64,000 bases of DNA from Azospirillum sp. TSA2s (GCF_004923315.1 NZ_CP039648.1:62001-126000); one strand, 5' to 3'. Positions 18,326 to 27,988 are shown, counted from the stretch's first letter. Numbers and translations are program-made. Notes: generated by a model not told the origin, from the letters alone.

Positions 18326-18350
18326 CGCCGGCCGCGGCAAGATTTCGCTG
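18326..18350 (+). promoter_or_regulatory. Upstream box shared with the gene at 20218 (copy 1)
   Basis: GCGCC, then GGCCGCGGCAAGATTTCGCTG, lies 66 bp before the GMC oxidoreductase start. A closely similar block occurs 124 bp before the indolepyruvate oxidoreductase gene (20066-20094). The conserved core is GGCC-GCGCAARATTTCGCTG-like. It may be a common regulator site or a duplicated promoter segment. No transcription factor can be named. Confidence 0.35.
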
Positions 18351-18415
18351 GATCGTCCGCCCGCTCAGCAATCTAATATGTCTGACAAATCAATAATCCC
18401 CTGGGGAGGGACGCG

Positions 18416-20053
18416 ATGGCGGACGTGTTGGACTTCGGCAGCTTCGACTACATCATCGCGGGCGGCGGCACGGCCGGCTGCGTGCTGGCCAACCGGCTGT
18501 CGGCCGATCCGGACGTCTCGGTCCTGCTGCTGGAGGCGGGCGGCAAGGACAGCTGGGTGTGGCTTCACATCCCCGCCGGCTATCTGTTCTGCATCGGCAA
18601 TCCGCGCACCGACTGGTGTTTCAAGACGGAGGCCGAGCCGGGGCTGAACGGCCGCAGCATCCATTACGCCCGCGGAAAGGTGCTGGGCGGCTGTTCGTCG
18701 ATCAACGGCATGATCGCCATGCGCGGACAGGCGCGCGATTACGACGAATGGGCGGCCATCACCGGTGATTCGCGCTGGAGCTGGAAGGAGGTGCTGCCGG
18801 TCTTCAAGGGCAGCGAGGATTATTGGCGCGGCGCCGACGAGATGCACGGTGCCGGCGGCGAATGGCGGGTGGAGCGGCAGCGGTTGCGCTGGGACCTGCT
18901 CGACCGCTTCGCCGAGGCGGCGCAGCAGGCCGGCATCCCGCGCAACGACGATTTCAACCGCGGCGACAATTTCGGCGTCGGCAGTTTCGAGGTGAACCAG
19001 AAGGGCGGCATCCGCTGGAGCGCGGCCAAGGCCTTCCTGCGCCCCGCTCTCGATCGGCCCAACCTGAAGCTCGCCATCGAGGCGGCCATCGACAAGGTGG
19101 AGATCGCCGACGGCCGCGTCACCGGCATCCGCTTCACCGTCAAGGGGGAGCCGGCACGGGCGACATCCAAGATCGAGACGGTGCTGGCGGCAGGCGCCAT
19201 CGGCAGCCCGGCGATCCTCCAGCGCTCCGGCATCGGCCCGGCGGAGCATCTGAGGAAGCTGGGAATACCCGTGGTGCTGGACGCTCCGGACGTCGGCGCC
19301 AACCTGCAGGACCATCTGCAGCTGCGCATGATCTATAAGGTCGACGGCATCGTCACGCTGAACAAGCGGGCCGGCAGCCTGTTCGGCAAGGCGATGATGG
19401 GGCTGGAGTACGCGCTGTTCCGCAAGGGACCGCTGACCATGGCGCCCAGCCAGCTCGGCGTCTTCGCCAAATCCTCAGCAGAGGTCGCGACCGCCGATCT
19501 GGAATACCATGTGCAGCCGCTGTCGCTGGAGAAGTTCGGCGATCCGCTGCACGGCTTCCCGGCCTTCACCGCCAGCGTCTGCGACCTGCGCCCGGCCTCG
19601 CGCGGCTGGACCCGCATCACCACCGCCGACCACCGCGAGAATCCGGCCATCGCCCCCTGCTACCTGTCCGATCCGGCCGACAAGGCGAAGGCGGCCAAGG
19701 CGCTGGCGCTGACCCGCCGCATCGTCGCGCAGCCGGCGCTGGCCCCCTACCACCCGCAGGAATACAAGCCCGGCCCCAGCTTCCAGACCGAAGAGGAACT
19801 GGCCAAGGCCGCCGGCGACATCGGCACCACCATCTTCCATCCCGTCGGCACCTGCCGGATGGGCGGCAAGGACGACGCCACCGCCGTCACCGATGCGGAG
19901 ATGCGAGTGCGCGGCGTGCGTGGCCTGCGGGTGATCGACGCCTCGGTGATGCCGACGCTGACCTCCGGCAACACCAATACGCCGACGGTGATGATCGCCG
20001 AACGCGGCGCCGCCCTGATGCGGGCCGACCGCCGCGCCGCCCTGAAAGGGTAA
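18416..20053 (+). CDS. GMC-family FAD-dependent oxidoreductase (choline/alcohol dehydrogenase-like)
   Basis: A flavoenzyme of 545 residues of the glucose-methanol-choline family. The ADP-binding loop IIAGGGTAGCVLANRL (about 13-28) opens the protein. HYARGKVLGGCSSINGMIAMRG is the second FAD signature in two parts, and the C-terminal catalytic region holds IFHPVGTCRMG near 473 and NTNTPTVMIAERGA near 518. Members oxidise alcohols to aldehydes; choline, aliphatic and polyethylene-glycol alcohols are all possible. No signal peptide, so cytoplasmic or membrane-associated. A strong GGGGAGGG ribosome site supports ATG 18416. It precedes indolepyruvate oxidoreductase and shares an upstream box with it. 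Confidence 0.92.
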   Translation: MADVLDFGSFDYIIAGGGTAGCVLANRLSADPDVSVLLLEAGGKDSWVWLHIPAGYLFCIGNPRTDWCFKTEAEPGLNGRSIHYARGKVLGGCSSINGMIAMRGQARDYDEWAAITGDSRWSWKEVLPVFKGSEDYWRGADEMHGAGGEWRVERQRLRWDLLDRFAEAAQQAGIPRNDDFNRGDNFGVGSFEVNQKGGIRWSAAKAFLRPALDRPNLKLAIEAAIDKVEIADGRVTGIRFTVKGEPARATSKIETVLAAGAIGSPAILQRSGIGPAEHLRKLGIPVVLDAPDVGANLQDHLQLRMIYKVDGIVTLNKRAGSLFGKAMMGLEYALFRKGPLTMAPSQLGVFAKSSAEVATADLEYHVQPLSLEKFGDPLHGFPAFTASVCDLRPASRGWTRITTADHRENPAIAPCYLSDPADKAKAAKALALTRRIVAQPALAPYHPQEYKPGPSFQTEEELAKAAGDIGTTIFHPVGTCRMGGKDDATAVTDAEMRVRGVRGLRVIDASVMPTLTSGNTNTPTVMIAERGAALMRADRRAALKG

Positions 20054-20065
20054 TCCGTCCGGAAA

Positions 20066-20094
20066 GCGCCACGGCCTGCGCAAAAATTTCGCTG
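20066..20094 (+). promoter_or_regulatory. Upstream box shared with the gene at 18416 (copy 2)
   Basis: GCGCCACGGCCTGCGC followed by AAAAATTTCGCTG repeats, with few changes, the block at 18326-18350. It lies just 13 bp after the GMC gene stop and 124 bp before the start of the oxidoreductase gene. A similar downstream CAATC element follows both copies. Confidence 0.35.
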
Positions 20095-20217
20095 AGCGAC
20101 CCAACAATCCGCAATGGGATTTTCCGATCACCCCCGATCCACGGCCAACCCGCAAAATCATTTGCCTGCGAAAGGTGCAGACTTGTCCCCAACGATAGAA
20201 ATCCGAGGGGACGAGAG

Positions 20218-23200
20218 ATGGACGGCATGCCGAAAGGCCTGCGGGCGGAACGGGCGGAGATCGACCGGAGCTATCGCCTGGACGACCGCTACAGCCGGGC
20301 CGAGGGCCAGGTCTATCTGTCCGGCACCCAGGCGCTGGTCAGGCTGCTGCTGCTCCAGGCGGAAAGCGACCGACGGGCGGGGCTGAACACCGCCGGCTTC
20401 GTCAGCGGCTATCGCGGCTCGCCGCTGGGCGGGCTGGATCAGGCGCTGTGGCAGGCCAGCCGGCATCTCGACGCCCATGCCATCAGCTTCGTCCCCGGCG
20501 TGAACGAGGATCTGGGCGCCACCGCCGTGATGGGCACCCAGCAGGTCGAATCCTCCGGCGAGGGCACCGTCGATGGCGTGTTCGGCATGTGGTACGGCAA
20601 GGGGCCGGGGGTGGACCGCTCCGGCGACGTGCTGAAGCATGCCAACGCCTATGGCAGCTCGCCGCGCGGTGGCGTTCTGGCGGTGGCCGGCGACGACCAT
20701 GGCTGCGTGTCCTCCAGCATGCCGCACCAGAGCGACCTTGCGATGATCGCGTGGTCGATGCCGGTGCTGAACCCGTCGGGCGTGCGCGAGTTCCTCGATT
20801 TCGGCCTCTACGGCTATGCGCTGTCGCGCTTTTCCGGGGCCTGGGTCGGGTTCAAGGCGATCTCGGAATCGGTGGAAAGCTCCGCCACCGTGCGGCTGCC
20901 GTCGCTCGACCGCGGCTTCCTGCCGGTGGAGTTCGATCCGCCGCCGGGGGGCTTGCATTACCGCTGGCCCGACCTGCCCAGCCTCGCCATCGAGGAACGG
21001 CTGGCCGCCAAGGTCGCGGCGGTGAAAGCCTTCGCGCGCGTCAACCGCATCGACCGCACCGTTCTTGGCCGGGGCGGCTGGCTGCGCATCGTCACCACCG
21101 GCAAGGCGCATCTCGACCTGATGGAGGCGTTGCGCGTGCTGGGCATCGGCCCGGTGGAGGCGGCGGAGATCGGGCTGTCGGTCCACAAGATCGGCCTGTC
21201 CTGGCCGCTGGAACCCGACTTCGCCTTGACCGCTGCCCGCGGTGCCGAGGAGATCCTGGTGGTCGAGGAAAAGGCTCCCGTCGTCGAGGGCCAGTTGAAG
21301 GACCTGCTGTTCCACCTGCCGGCCGGCGAGCGTCCGCGCGCCGTGGTCGGCAAGACTGACGAGTTCGGCGCCCATCTCCTGCCCGCCACCGGGGAACTGC
21401 GCCCCTGGATCGTCGCGAAGGCCCTGGTGGAGCGCATCCGCCACCGCTTCCCGGAGCGTGACTTCTCCGCCCGCTTGGCCGACCTGCTGCCGGGCGAGAC
21501 CCCCGCCGCCCCCGCCCTGCCGCGCACCCCCTATTTCTGCTCCGGCTGCCCGCACAACAGCTCCACCAAGGTGCCGGAGGGCAGCAAGGCGATGGCCGGC
21601 ATCGGCTGCCATTTCATGGCCTCCTGGATGGACCGCGACACGGTCGGCCTCAGCCAGATGGGTGGCGAGGGCGTCAGCTGGATCGGGCAGTCGCGCTACA
21701 GCAAGCGCCCGCACATCTTCCAGAATCTGGGCGAGGGCACCTATTTCCATTCCGGGCTGCTGGCGATCCGGCAGGCGGTGGCCGCCAAGGTCAACATCAC
21801 CTACAAGATCCTGTTCAACGACGCCGTCGCCATGACCGGCGGCCAGCCGGTCGACGGGCCGATCTCCGTCGACGCCATCACCCGCCAGCTGGCGGCGGAG
21901 GGCATCACCCGCATCGCCGTGGTCAGCGACGCGCAGGAGAACTACGACAGCCGGTCAGGCTTGGCTCCCTTCACCACCGTGCATCACCGTGAGGAGCTGG
22001 ACGCCGTCCAGCGCGAGATGCGCGAGATCCCCGGCGTCACCGCCATCGTCTATGAGCAGACCTGCGCCGCCGAGAAGCGCCGCCGGCGCAAGCGCGGCAC
22101 CATGGACGACCCGGCGCGCCGCATGGTCATCAACGATCTGGTCTGCGAAGGCTGCGGCGATTGCGGCAAGAAGTCGAACTGCCTGTCGGTACAGCCGAAA
22201 CAGACCGAATTTGGCGTGAAGCGGCAGATCGATCAGTCGAGCTGCAACAAGGATTATTCCTGTGCCGACGGCTTCTGCCCCAGCTTCGTCTCGGTGATGG
22301 GCGGAAGCTTGCGCAAGCCGAACCCCGACAAGATCGCCGCCCGCTTCGCCGACGATCTGGCGGCATTGCCGCTGCCGAATTACTCCGCCGCCGAGGATCC
22401 GGCCGAGATCCTGGCCGAGATTTTGATTGTGGGCGTCGGCGGCACCGGCGTCGTTACAATCGGCGCGGTGCTGGCGATGGCGGCGCATCTTGAGGGCAAG
22501 ACGTCTTCCGTGCTCGACTTCATGGGCTTCGCGCAGAAGGGCGGCGCAGTCTACAGCTACCTCCGCGTGGCCGGCGATGCGACGCGGCTCAATCAGGCGC
22601 GGATCGACCCGAAACAGGCGCAGCTGGTGCTGGCTTGCGACACGGTGGTCGCCGCCTCGCCCGACGCGCTGAAGACGGTACGGCTGGGCCGGACGCGGGT
22701 GGTGGCGAACGCCCATGTCGCGCCGACCGGCGCCTTCACCCGCGACGGCACCAAACTGCCCGATGCCGGCGGGCTGCTGCGGAGCCTGCGCCGCGCCGCC
22801 GGATCCGACCGGGTGGAGGTGGTGGACGCCAACCGGGTGGTCACCGCCCTGTTCGGCGACAGCATCCTCGCCAACGTCTTCCTGATGGGCGTCGCCTTCC
22901 AGAAGGGGCTGCTGCCGGTCGGGCTGGAGGCGCTGACCCGCGCCATCGAACTGAACGGCACCGGCGTCCCCGCCAACCTGCGCGCCTTCGCCTTCGGCCG
23001 CCTCGCCGCGCACCGGCCGGAGTTGCTGGCGACGCTGGGGGCGGAGGAGGATGCGCCCGCCACAGACCTCGCCACCATCGTCGAGCGCCGCGCCGCCTTC
23101 CTCGCCGACTATCAGGACCGCGCCTATGCCGACCGCTATCGCGCGCTGGTGGAGCGGGCGCGGCAGGCGGAGGCCCGCGTCGCCCCCGGTTCGACCGCGC

Positions 23201-23715
23201 TGGCCGAAGCGGTGGCGCGCAGCGCCTTCAAGCTGATGGCCTACAAGGACGAGTATGAGGTCGCCCGCCTGCACAGCGACCCGGCCTTCCGCAAAAGCCT
23301 GGAGGAGCGCTTCGAAGGCGACTGGAAGCCGGTCTTCCACCTCGCCCCGCCGCTGCTGTCGCGCGACACCAACGGCTATGGCGAGCCGCGCAAGATGGCG
23401 CTGGGCGCCTGGATCCTGCCGGTGTTCCGCGGTCTGTCGGCGATGAAGAGGCTGCGCGGCACTGCGCTCGACCCGTTCGGCTACACAGCGGAGCGGAAGA
23501 TGGAACGCGCGCTGATCGCCCGCTATGAGGCGACGGTGGCGGAGATCGCCGAGCGGCTGTCGGCCGACCGGCTTGCCACCGCGGTGGAGCTGGCGGCCTT
23601 GCCGCAGGAAATCCGCGGCTTCGGCCCGGTCAAGCACCGCGCGCTGGAGGCGGTCGAGCCGCGCTGGCGGGCGCTGGAACAGCGGTTGCGGGAGCGGACT
23701 GCGCAGGCGGCGTGA
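20218..23715 (+). CDS. Indolepyruvate ferredoxin oxidoreductase, fused alpha-beta-gamma chain
   Basis: A protein of 1165 residues that oxidatively decarboxylates indolepyruvate or other aryl/2-oxo acids to acyl-CoA, using thiamine diphosphate and ferredoxin. Order of parts: pyrimidine-binding domain (GFVSGYRGSPLGGLDQALW near 60), PP-binding region with GIGCHFMASWMDRDT near 461, a cysteine cluster CEGCGDCGKKSNC near 642 with further Cys after it (iron-sulfur site), and the gamma domain GVGGTGVVTIGAVLAMA near 740. The fused single chain, rather than iorA/iorB, is the common proteobacterial form. GAGGGGACGAG supports ATG 20218. In auxin-producing plant associates this enzyme can compete for indolepyruvate, but that role is inference. 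Confidence 0.93.
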   Translation: MDGMPKGLRAERAEIDRSYRLDDRYSRAEGQVYLSGTQALVRLLLLQAESDRRAGLNTAGFVSGYRGSPLGGLDQALWQASRHLDAHAISFVPGVNEDLGATAVMGTQQVESSGEGTVDGVFGMWYGKGPGVDRSGDVLKHANAYGSSPRGGVLAVAGDDHGCVSSSMPHQSDLAMIAWSMPVLNPSGVREFLDFGLYGYALSRFSGAWVGFKAISESVESSATVRLPSLDRGFLPVEFDPPPGGLHYRWPDLPSLAIEERLAAKVAAVKAFARVNRIDRTVLGRGGWLRIVTTGKAHLDLMEALRVLGIGPVEAAEIGLSVHKIGLSWPLEPDFALTAARGAEEILVVEEKAPVVEGQLKDLLFHLPAGERPRAVVGKTDEFGAHLLPATGELRPWIVAKALVERIRHRFPERDFSARLADLLPGETPAAPALPRTPYFCSGCPHNSSTKVPEGSKAMAGIGCHFMASWMDRDTVGLSQMGGEGVSWIGQSRYSKRPHIFQNLGEGTYFHSGLLAIRQAVAAKVNITYKILFNDAVAMTGGQPVDGPISVDAITRQLAAEGITRIAVVSDAQENYDSRSGLAPFTTVHHREELDAVQREMREIPGVTAIVYEQTCAAEKRRRRKRGTMDDPARRMVINDLVCEGCGDCGKKSNCLSVQPKQTEFGVKRQIDQSSCNKDYSCADGFCPSFVSVMGGSLRKPNPDKIAARFADDLAALPLPNYSAAEDPAEILAEILIVGVGGTGVVTIGAVLAMAAHLEGKTSSVLDFMGFAQKGGAVYSYLRVAGDATRLNQARIDPKQAQLVLACDTVVAASPDALKTVRLGRTRVVANAHVAPTGAFTRDGTKLPDAGGLLRSLRRAAGSDRVEVVDANRVVTALFGDSILANVFLMGVAFQKGLLPVGLEALTRAIELNGTGVPANLRAFAFGRLAAHRPELLATLGAEEDAPATDLATIVERRAAFLADYQDRAYADRYRALVERARQAEARVAPGSTALAEAVARSAFKLMAYKDEYEVARLHSDPAFRKSLEERFEGDWKPVFHLAPPLLSRDTNGYGEPRKMALGAWILPVFRGLSAMKRLRGTALDPFGYTAERKMERALIARYEATVAEIAERLSADRLATAVELAALPQEIRGFGPVKHRALEAVEPRWRALEQRLRERTAQAA

Positions 23716-23736
23716 GGGAGACGGCGTGAGGCGGCC

Positions 23737-25413
23737 TCACTTCGCCAGGAAGTGAAGGAAGGGGAAGGCTTCGAAGTCGAAACGGATCAAGGCCGGTGCC
23801 CCGCCGCTGCGGACCAGATGGTCGTATGTGCAGTAGGGCGCCGCCTGATCCAGCCCCCAGAAAGCCCGGCCCTCGTCGAAATGCCGGCCGATATAGGCGA
23901 CGACGAAGTCGAGATAGCGCTGGGCCGCCGGCGTGCGGTTGAAGGCCAGGAAGCCGGCGAGGAAATCACGGGTCGGGCCGCGCCCCCGCCGGTCCTGCAT
24001 CACCGCCACGTCCCACGCCTGCCAATCGGCCATCGCAAGCCCCGGATCGCTGAGCAGCAGCGCATCGACATCGACCTGGATCACCGGCCCGGTGCCCTGC
24101 CGCAGAAGCTGCTGCGTCACCGCGAAACGGGCGGAGGCGAAATAGGTCAGCCGCACCGGGTCCGGCAGGGCGGCGAGGTCGATGGTCTCGAAGGAGACGG
24201 ACAGCGGGGCGTCGCCGTCGCCGGCCAGCCGCGTCAGCTCCGCCTCCGTGTCGTCCGACGGGTTGACGACATGGACATGCAGGGCGCAGGACGGCGCCTT
24301 CTCCAGCCGGGTGGCGAGGAAGCCGGCGCCGAAGCGGCGCCAATAGGTCTCGTCGCAGCCCACCAACAGGATCGGCCCGCCATCGGCGTCAGGCGGGACC
24401 GGCATGCGGCGGACGGCGCGCTCAAAACATGCCGGCGGTTTGGCGGCCAGACCGTCGAAGAAGGCCGGCTCGCCGCGCACCATGGACCACAGCAGCATCT
24501 CGAAATCGGCGGAGATGTCCTGCGGCGTCCAATGGCGGGCGTATTTGCGGAAATAGCGGCTGGCGAGGTCGAGCCGACCCCGGCGATACAGGCGATAGCA
24601 GACCACCGACAGGGCGACGCTGTCCCGCGGCTCCGCCATCAGCCGCCGACGCGCCGCGGCGGTGATCCGGTCCAGCGTCGCGTCGTCCATCACCCCGGTC
24701 TGGATCGCCACCACCGCCGTGCCGAACAGGTTCTTCACGGCATCGGCATGGCCGTCCGCCGCGGCATCGGCGAAGGCGGCGACCGCCTCCCCCAGGGCGA
24801 TCCGGTCGACGGTCTTTCCGGCGGTGGCGAGCACCGCCGCCATCAGCCGGCTCGCCGCCAGCCGGCACAGGCCCAGCCGGTACCGGCAGTCGGCCCGGCC
24901 GGGATGGAGCGCGTCCAACCGCCGGTAACACTCCTCCGCCTCGTCCGTCCGCTCCTGGGCATAGAGGCAATCGCCGAGCCGCAGCAGATAGGCGTCGGAC
25001 TCGGGCGCCAGCCGCAAGGCCCGGCGCAGCGCGACGGCGGCACCGGCGCCGTCGTCCAGATCGGTCAGGGCGCCGGCCAGATTGCCGAAGGGTTTGACCC
25101 ACCTCGGATCGATGGCGGTCGCCACCCGGTGATGAGCGGCGGCCCGATCCGCCTGACCCGCCGCCCGCAGCGCCGATCCGAAATTGTCGTGATAGGCGGC
25201 GCAGAGGGGATCCCGCCGGATCGCCTCGCCGATCAGCCGCACGGCCTCGGCGGACTGGCCGGACTGGTGGTGCAGCACGCCCAGCAGGTGCCACGCATCG
25301 GCGACCTCGGGGGCCGCCTGGATGATCTTCCGGTAGATGTCCGCCGCCTCGGCCAGGCGATTGCCCTGGTGCAGCCCGACGGCCATGCGCAGCGCTTCGG
25401 ATACGGTGGTCAT
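23737..25413 (-). CDS. TPR protein with a C-terminal glycosyltransferase-like domain
   Basis: A protein of 558 residues. The first about 190 residues are four to five TPR units, opening MTTVSEALRMAVGLHQGNR and including WHLLGVLHHQSGQ and YHDNFGSAL. The same module begins the OGT-like protein at 49416. A helical middle follows. The C-terminal about 230 residues look like a GT-A fold: ILLVGCDETYW, then VIQVDVDALLLSDP with a DxD-type metal site, then FWGLDQAAPYCTYDHLV. It is the last gene after bcsN (51-bp gap), so it is probably transcribed with the cellulose genes. A role in modifying cellulose or another exopolysaccharide is inference. Donor and acceptor are unknown. It converges on the oxidoreductase gene. 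Confidence 0.75.
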   Translation of the reverse strand: MTTVSEALRMAVGLHQGNRLAEAADIYRKIIQAAPEVADAWHLLGVLHHQSGQSAEAVRLIGEAIRRDPLCAAYHDNFGSALRAAGQADRAAAHHRVATAIDPRWVKPFGNLAGALTDLDDGAGAAVALRRALRLAPESDAYLLRLGDCLYAQERTDEAEECYRRLDALHPGRADCRYRLGLCRLAASRLMAAVLATAGKTVDRIALGEAVAAFADAAADGHADAVKNLFGTAVVAIQTGVMDDATLDRITAAARRRLMAEPRDSVALSVVCYRLYRRGRLDLASRYFRKYARHWTPQDISADFEMLLWSMVRGEPAFFDGLAAKPPACFERAVRRMPVPPDADGGPILLVGCDETYWRRFGAGFLATRLEKAPSCALHVHVVNPSDDTEAELTRLAGDGDAPLSVSFETIDLAALPDPVRLTYFASARFAVTQQLLRQGTGPVIQVDVDALLLSDPGLAMADWQAWDVAVMQDRRGRGPTRDFLAGFLAFNRTPAAQRYLDFVVAYIGRHFDEGRAFWGLDQAAPYCTYDHLVRSGGAPALIRFDFEAFPFLHFLAK

Positions 25414-25464
25414 GGCGGGCGGACTTCCGATGTGGGGTCTTTCGTCGGAGAGGGGATCTTTGGG

Positions 25465-26160
25465 CTACATCGCGCCCAGATCCTGCGCCTCCAGCACCGT
25501 TTCCGGCAAGGTCAGCGACAGCCCGTCGAAGGGTGCCAGCAAGGCGCGGACGTTGGAGCCGACGCCGCAGGCCCGGTATTCCAGACGCACCGCCTCGATC
25601 CGTTCCGGCAGCATCCGCTTGTGGTCGGTGATCAGCTGCCACGCCAGGACGCAGCTGTTCTCCCCATCCTGGGCGGTGACATAGTCGTAGTCGCCGTAGC
25701 GGTTGCGGCGCGCGGCGTCGGCGACCTTGACGGTCATCTCCGGGAACTCGCGCCTGGTCGTCGCCAGCAGCGTTTCCATGGTGTAGAGCGGCACCGGGAA
25801 GACGCGCGGCGGCTGGACCAGGGCGCCGAACAGGCTGTCGGGCAGGGTCTGCACGTCGACGGTCAGGCGGTTCTCCCCCGGCAGGACCGTCGGGTTGCCC
25901 AGCACGACGATGTAGGATTTGTAGACGGCGCCGGTGTCGCGCATGCGGGCGGCGACGATGGGGAAGTCGCGGCTGTCCGGCATGGTCACCGGCAGCGCAG
26001 TCGGCTGCACGCGCCGCCACGGGGTGGGCGCCTGGGTCAGGTTGTCGCGGACCCAGCCGGCGCAGCCGGAGGTCAGCAGCGTCGCCGCCGCCAAAGCAGC
26101 CAACAGCGCCGCGCGCTTCCAGCCGGTCCGGGCCATACCGGAAATCGAAGTCTCGGGCAT
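25465..26160 (-). CDS. bcsN: Cellulose biosynthesis lipoprotein BcsN
   Basis: A lipoprotein of 231 residues. The signal sequence ends in LLTSGC (Cys33). The body is beta-rich and includes TMPDSRDFPIVAARMRDTG, LTVDVQTLPDSLFG, YGDYDYVTAQDGENSCVLAW and LPERIEAVRLEYRACG, the pattern of alphaproteobacterial BcsN. BcsN is an accessory factor found with cellulose operons of rhizobia and relatives; its biochemical role is not settled. ATG 26160 has AAGGGAG at ideal spacing. An earlier start at 26196 would lie within a 15-bp tandem duplication and would add MTGKGMTGKGAP without function. The start follows the TPR gene stop by 25 bp. Confidence 0.8.
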   Translation of the reverse strand: MPETSISGMARTGWKRAALLAALAAATLLTSGCAGWVRDNLTQAPTPWRRVQPTALPVTMPDSRDFPIVAARMRDTGAVYKSYIVVLGNPTVLPGENRLTVDVQTLPDSLFGALVQPPRVFPVPLYTMETLLATTRREFPEMTVKVADAARRNRYGDYDYVTAQDGENSCVLAWQLITDHKRMLPERIEAVRLEYRACGVGSNVRALLAPFDGLSLTLPETVLEAQDLGAM

Positions 26161-26167
26161 CGGGGCT

Positions 26168-26197
26168 CCCTTACCAGTCATGCCCTTACCAGTCATG
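26168..26197. repeat. Perfect 15-bp tandem duplication at a gene junction
   Basis: CCCTTACCAGTCATG occurs twice head to tail (26168-26182 and 26183-26197, plus-strand reading). One copy contains the stop codon of the secreted TPR gene. The other places a second stop-like TAA in the same context and lies between that stop and the bcsN ribosome site. Confidence 0.9.
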
Positions 26198-27988
26198 GTA
26201 AATGGTCTTCCAGGTGATGCTCACGCCTTCGCGCGATTCCTCGGTGCTCAGCCGGTCGTCGACGGACTTGAACTGGGCATAGGCCTCGTCGAAGCGCATC
26301 AGGTTGTAGAGCGCCCAGCCGCGCAGGATCCCGAGGTTCCGCGGCTCCGGCGTCAGCTCCTTGCGGGCGTCGAGCAGGCGCAGCACGTCGTTGTAGCGCT
26401 TGTCCTCCAGCGCCCGGTTCGCCTCCGTCGCCATCAGCGACGCGCGGATTTCCGCCTTCTGCGCCGGGGTCATGTTGGCGCGCGGCAGGTCGCGGGTCAG
26501 GCCGACCGTGTCGCCGGTGGCCAGCCGCGCCACCGCCTGACCATAGGCGTTCTCCTGCGCCAGCGTCGCCTTCTGCGGCAGGCCGGCCGCTGCCGGCGTG
26601 CGTCCCCCCGCTCCGGCGGATTGGCCGCCCTTCGCCGGTTCGCGCGCGGCCATCGCCTGCGCCTCGGCGAAGGCGGCCTCGGCCTCCGACGGGCGCTTCA
26701 TCTCCAGCAGGCACCAGCCGCGCTGCTGCAGAAGGGCGGCGGTCGGACCGCTATTGGCGATGCTGCTGCGGATGATGCTGAGGCACTCGGCGAAGTCCTG
26801 GCGGACCAGCGCCCGGTCAAGCTCGCTCGGCCCCTGCGGGCCGCTGCGCCCGCCACCGGCCCCGCGCGGCGGATCCACCGCCTTCAGCGCCTGATCGATC
26901 CGGCTCGACTTGCCCTTCCACGGTGCGGCGGCGGCGCGGGCCTGCGCCTTTTCACCCAAGCCGTTGTAGGCCAGCACCAGCCCTTCCGCCGCCTTGTCGG
27001 ACGGCGCCCAGCCATTGGCCTGCGAGAACCAGCTCTGCGCCTCGGCGAAGTTCTTCTGCTTCTGGAAATACCAGCCGAGCGCGATGGCGCCGTCGGCGTC
27101 CTGCTTGTCGCGGACGATGCCCTGGATGCGCGACAGGTCGGCCGCCGTCAGCGCGCCGGGCTTGGCATTGCCGAGACGCTCCAGCAGCCGGCCGGTCTCA
27201 AGCTCGGCCTCCGCGGTGCGGACGGTGGAGTAATCCTCCCCCTTCGCCGGGTTGGCGGTGGCGCCCAGCGCGGTCAGTTCGCGCAGCTGGTCCGGGCTGA
27301 GATAGCGCGACGCCTTGAAGATGGTGTCGCGCCGCTCCTTCGCCTTGGGGCAGGTGCTGACGATGGTCCGGTAGGTGTCGAAGGCGCGGTCGGCCTGCTT
27401 CAGCTCGGCATAGGCCTCGGCCAGCCGCCACGCATTGTCCAGCCGGTTGCAGGCCACCGCCTCCGGATGGGTGGCGGCGGCATCGACCACCTCCTGCCAG
27501 CGCTTGGTGTCGCTGGCCGAGCGGATGCGGCCGGCGCTTTCGGCGGTGTCGAGTTCCTGCAGAAGCTTGTCCGACGGCTGCCAGGAGGGCGACTTGCGCC
27601 GCTGCTCGGCGATGGCCGCCCGCGCCTCCGCCACCTTGCCGGCGGACATCAGGTTCCAGAACGGCGTCTCGTCGACGCCGGGCGTGGTCGGCTGCGGCGC
27701 GAACAGGTCCTTGGGCGGTTCCCAGCCCGGGTCGAGCGCGCGCAGCCGGGCGATCTCCGCCTCCAGCCGCTCGCCGTCGCCGATGCGGGCGTAATAGCGG
27801 AGCGCCGTCTCGTCCACCTTGCCGGCGGCGGGGGCCGAGCCGCTGCCGGGAGCCGGCGCCACCTCCACCTTCACGCCGGGGGCGAGCGCGCGGCCGCCGC
27901 CGTTCGACTGCGCCCATGCACCGGTTCCGGCAGCGGCGGTGGCGATGCCGGCGAGAAGAAGGGCCGAAAGAAGGACAGGACGGGTCAC
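26186..27988 (-). CDS. Secreted TPR protein of the cellulose operon (short BcsC-like)
   Basis: A protein of 600 residues. A signal peptide (about 1-26, ending GAWAQ) exports it to the periplasm. The rest is TPR/Sel1-like helical repeats (for example LGWYFQKQKNFAEAQSWFSQ, then LVLAYNGLGEKAQA) with a proline-rich break near 375. It lacks the C-terminal beta-barrel of BcsC of enterobacteria, so by itself it is a periplasmic scaffold and not an export pore. The start is GTG, overlapping the endoglucanase stop as GTGA. Position between bcsZ and bcsN places it in the cellulose complex. Confidence 0.8.
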   Translation of the reverse strand: MTRPVLLSALLLAGIATAAAGTGAWAQSNGGGRALAPGVKVEVAPAPGSGSAPAAGKVDETALRYYARIGDGERLEAEIARLRALDPGWEPPKDLFAPQPTTPGVDETPFWNLMSAGKVAEARAAIAEQRRKSPSWQPSDKLLQELDTAESAGRIRSASDTKRWQEVVDAAATHPEAVACNRLDNAWRLAEAYAELKQADRAFDTYRTIVSTCPKAKERRDTIFKASRYLSPDQLRELTALGATANPAKGEDYSTVRTAEAELETGRLLERLGNAKPGALTAADLSRIQGIVRDKQDADGAIALGWYFQKQKNFAEAQSWFSQANGWAPSDKAAEGLVLAYNGLGEKAQARAAAAPWKGKSSRIDQALKAVDPPRGAGGGRSGPQGPSELDRALVRQDFAECLSIIRSSIANSGPTAALLQQRGWCLLEMKRPSEAEAAFAEAQAMAAREPAKGGQSAGAGGRTPAAAGLPQKATLAQENAYGQAVARLATGDTVGLTRDLPRANMTPAQKAEIRASLMATEANRALEDKRYNDVLRLLDARKELTPEPRNLGILRGWALYNLMRFDEAYAQFKSVDDRLSTEESREGVSITWKTIYHDW

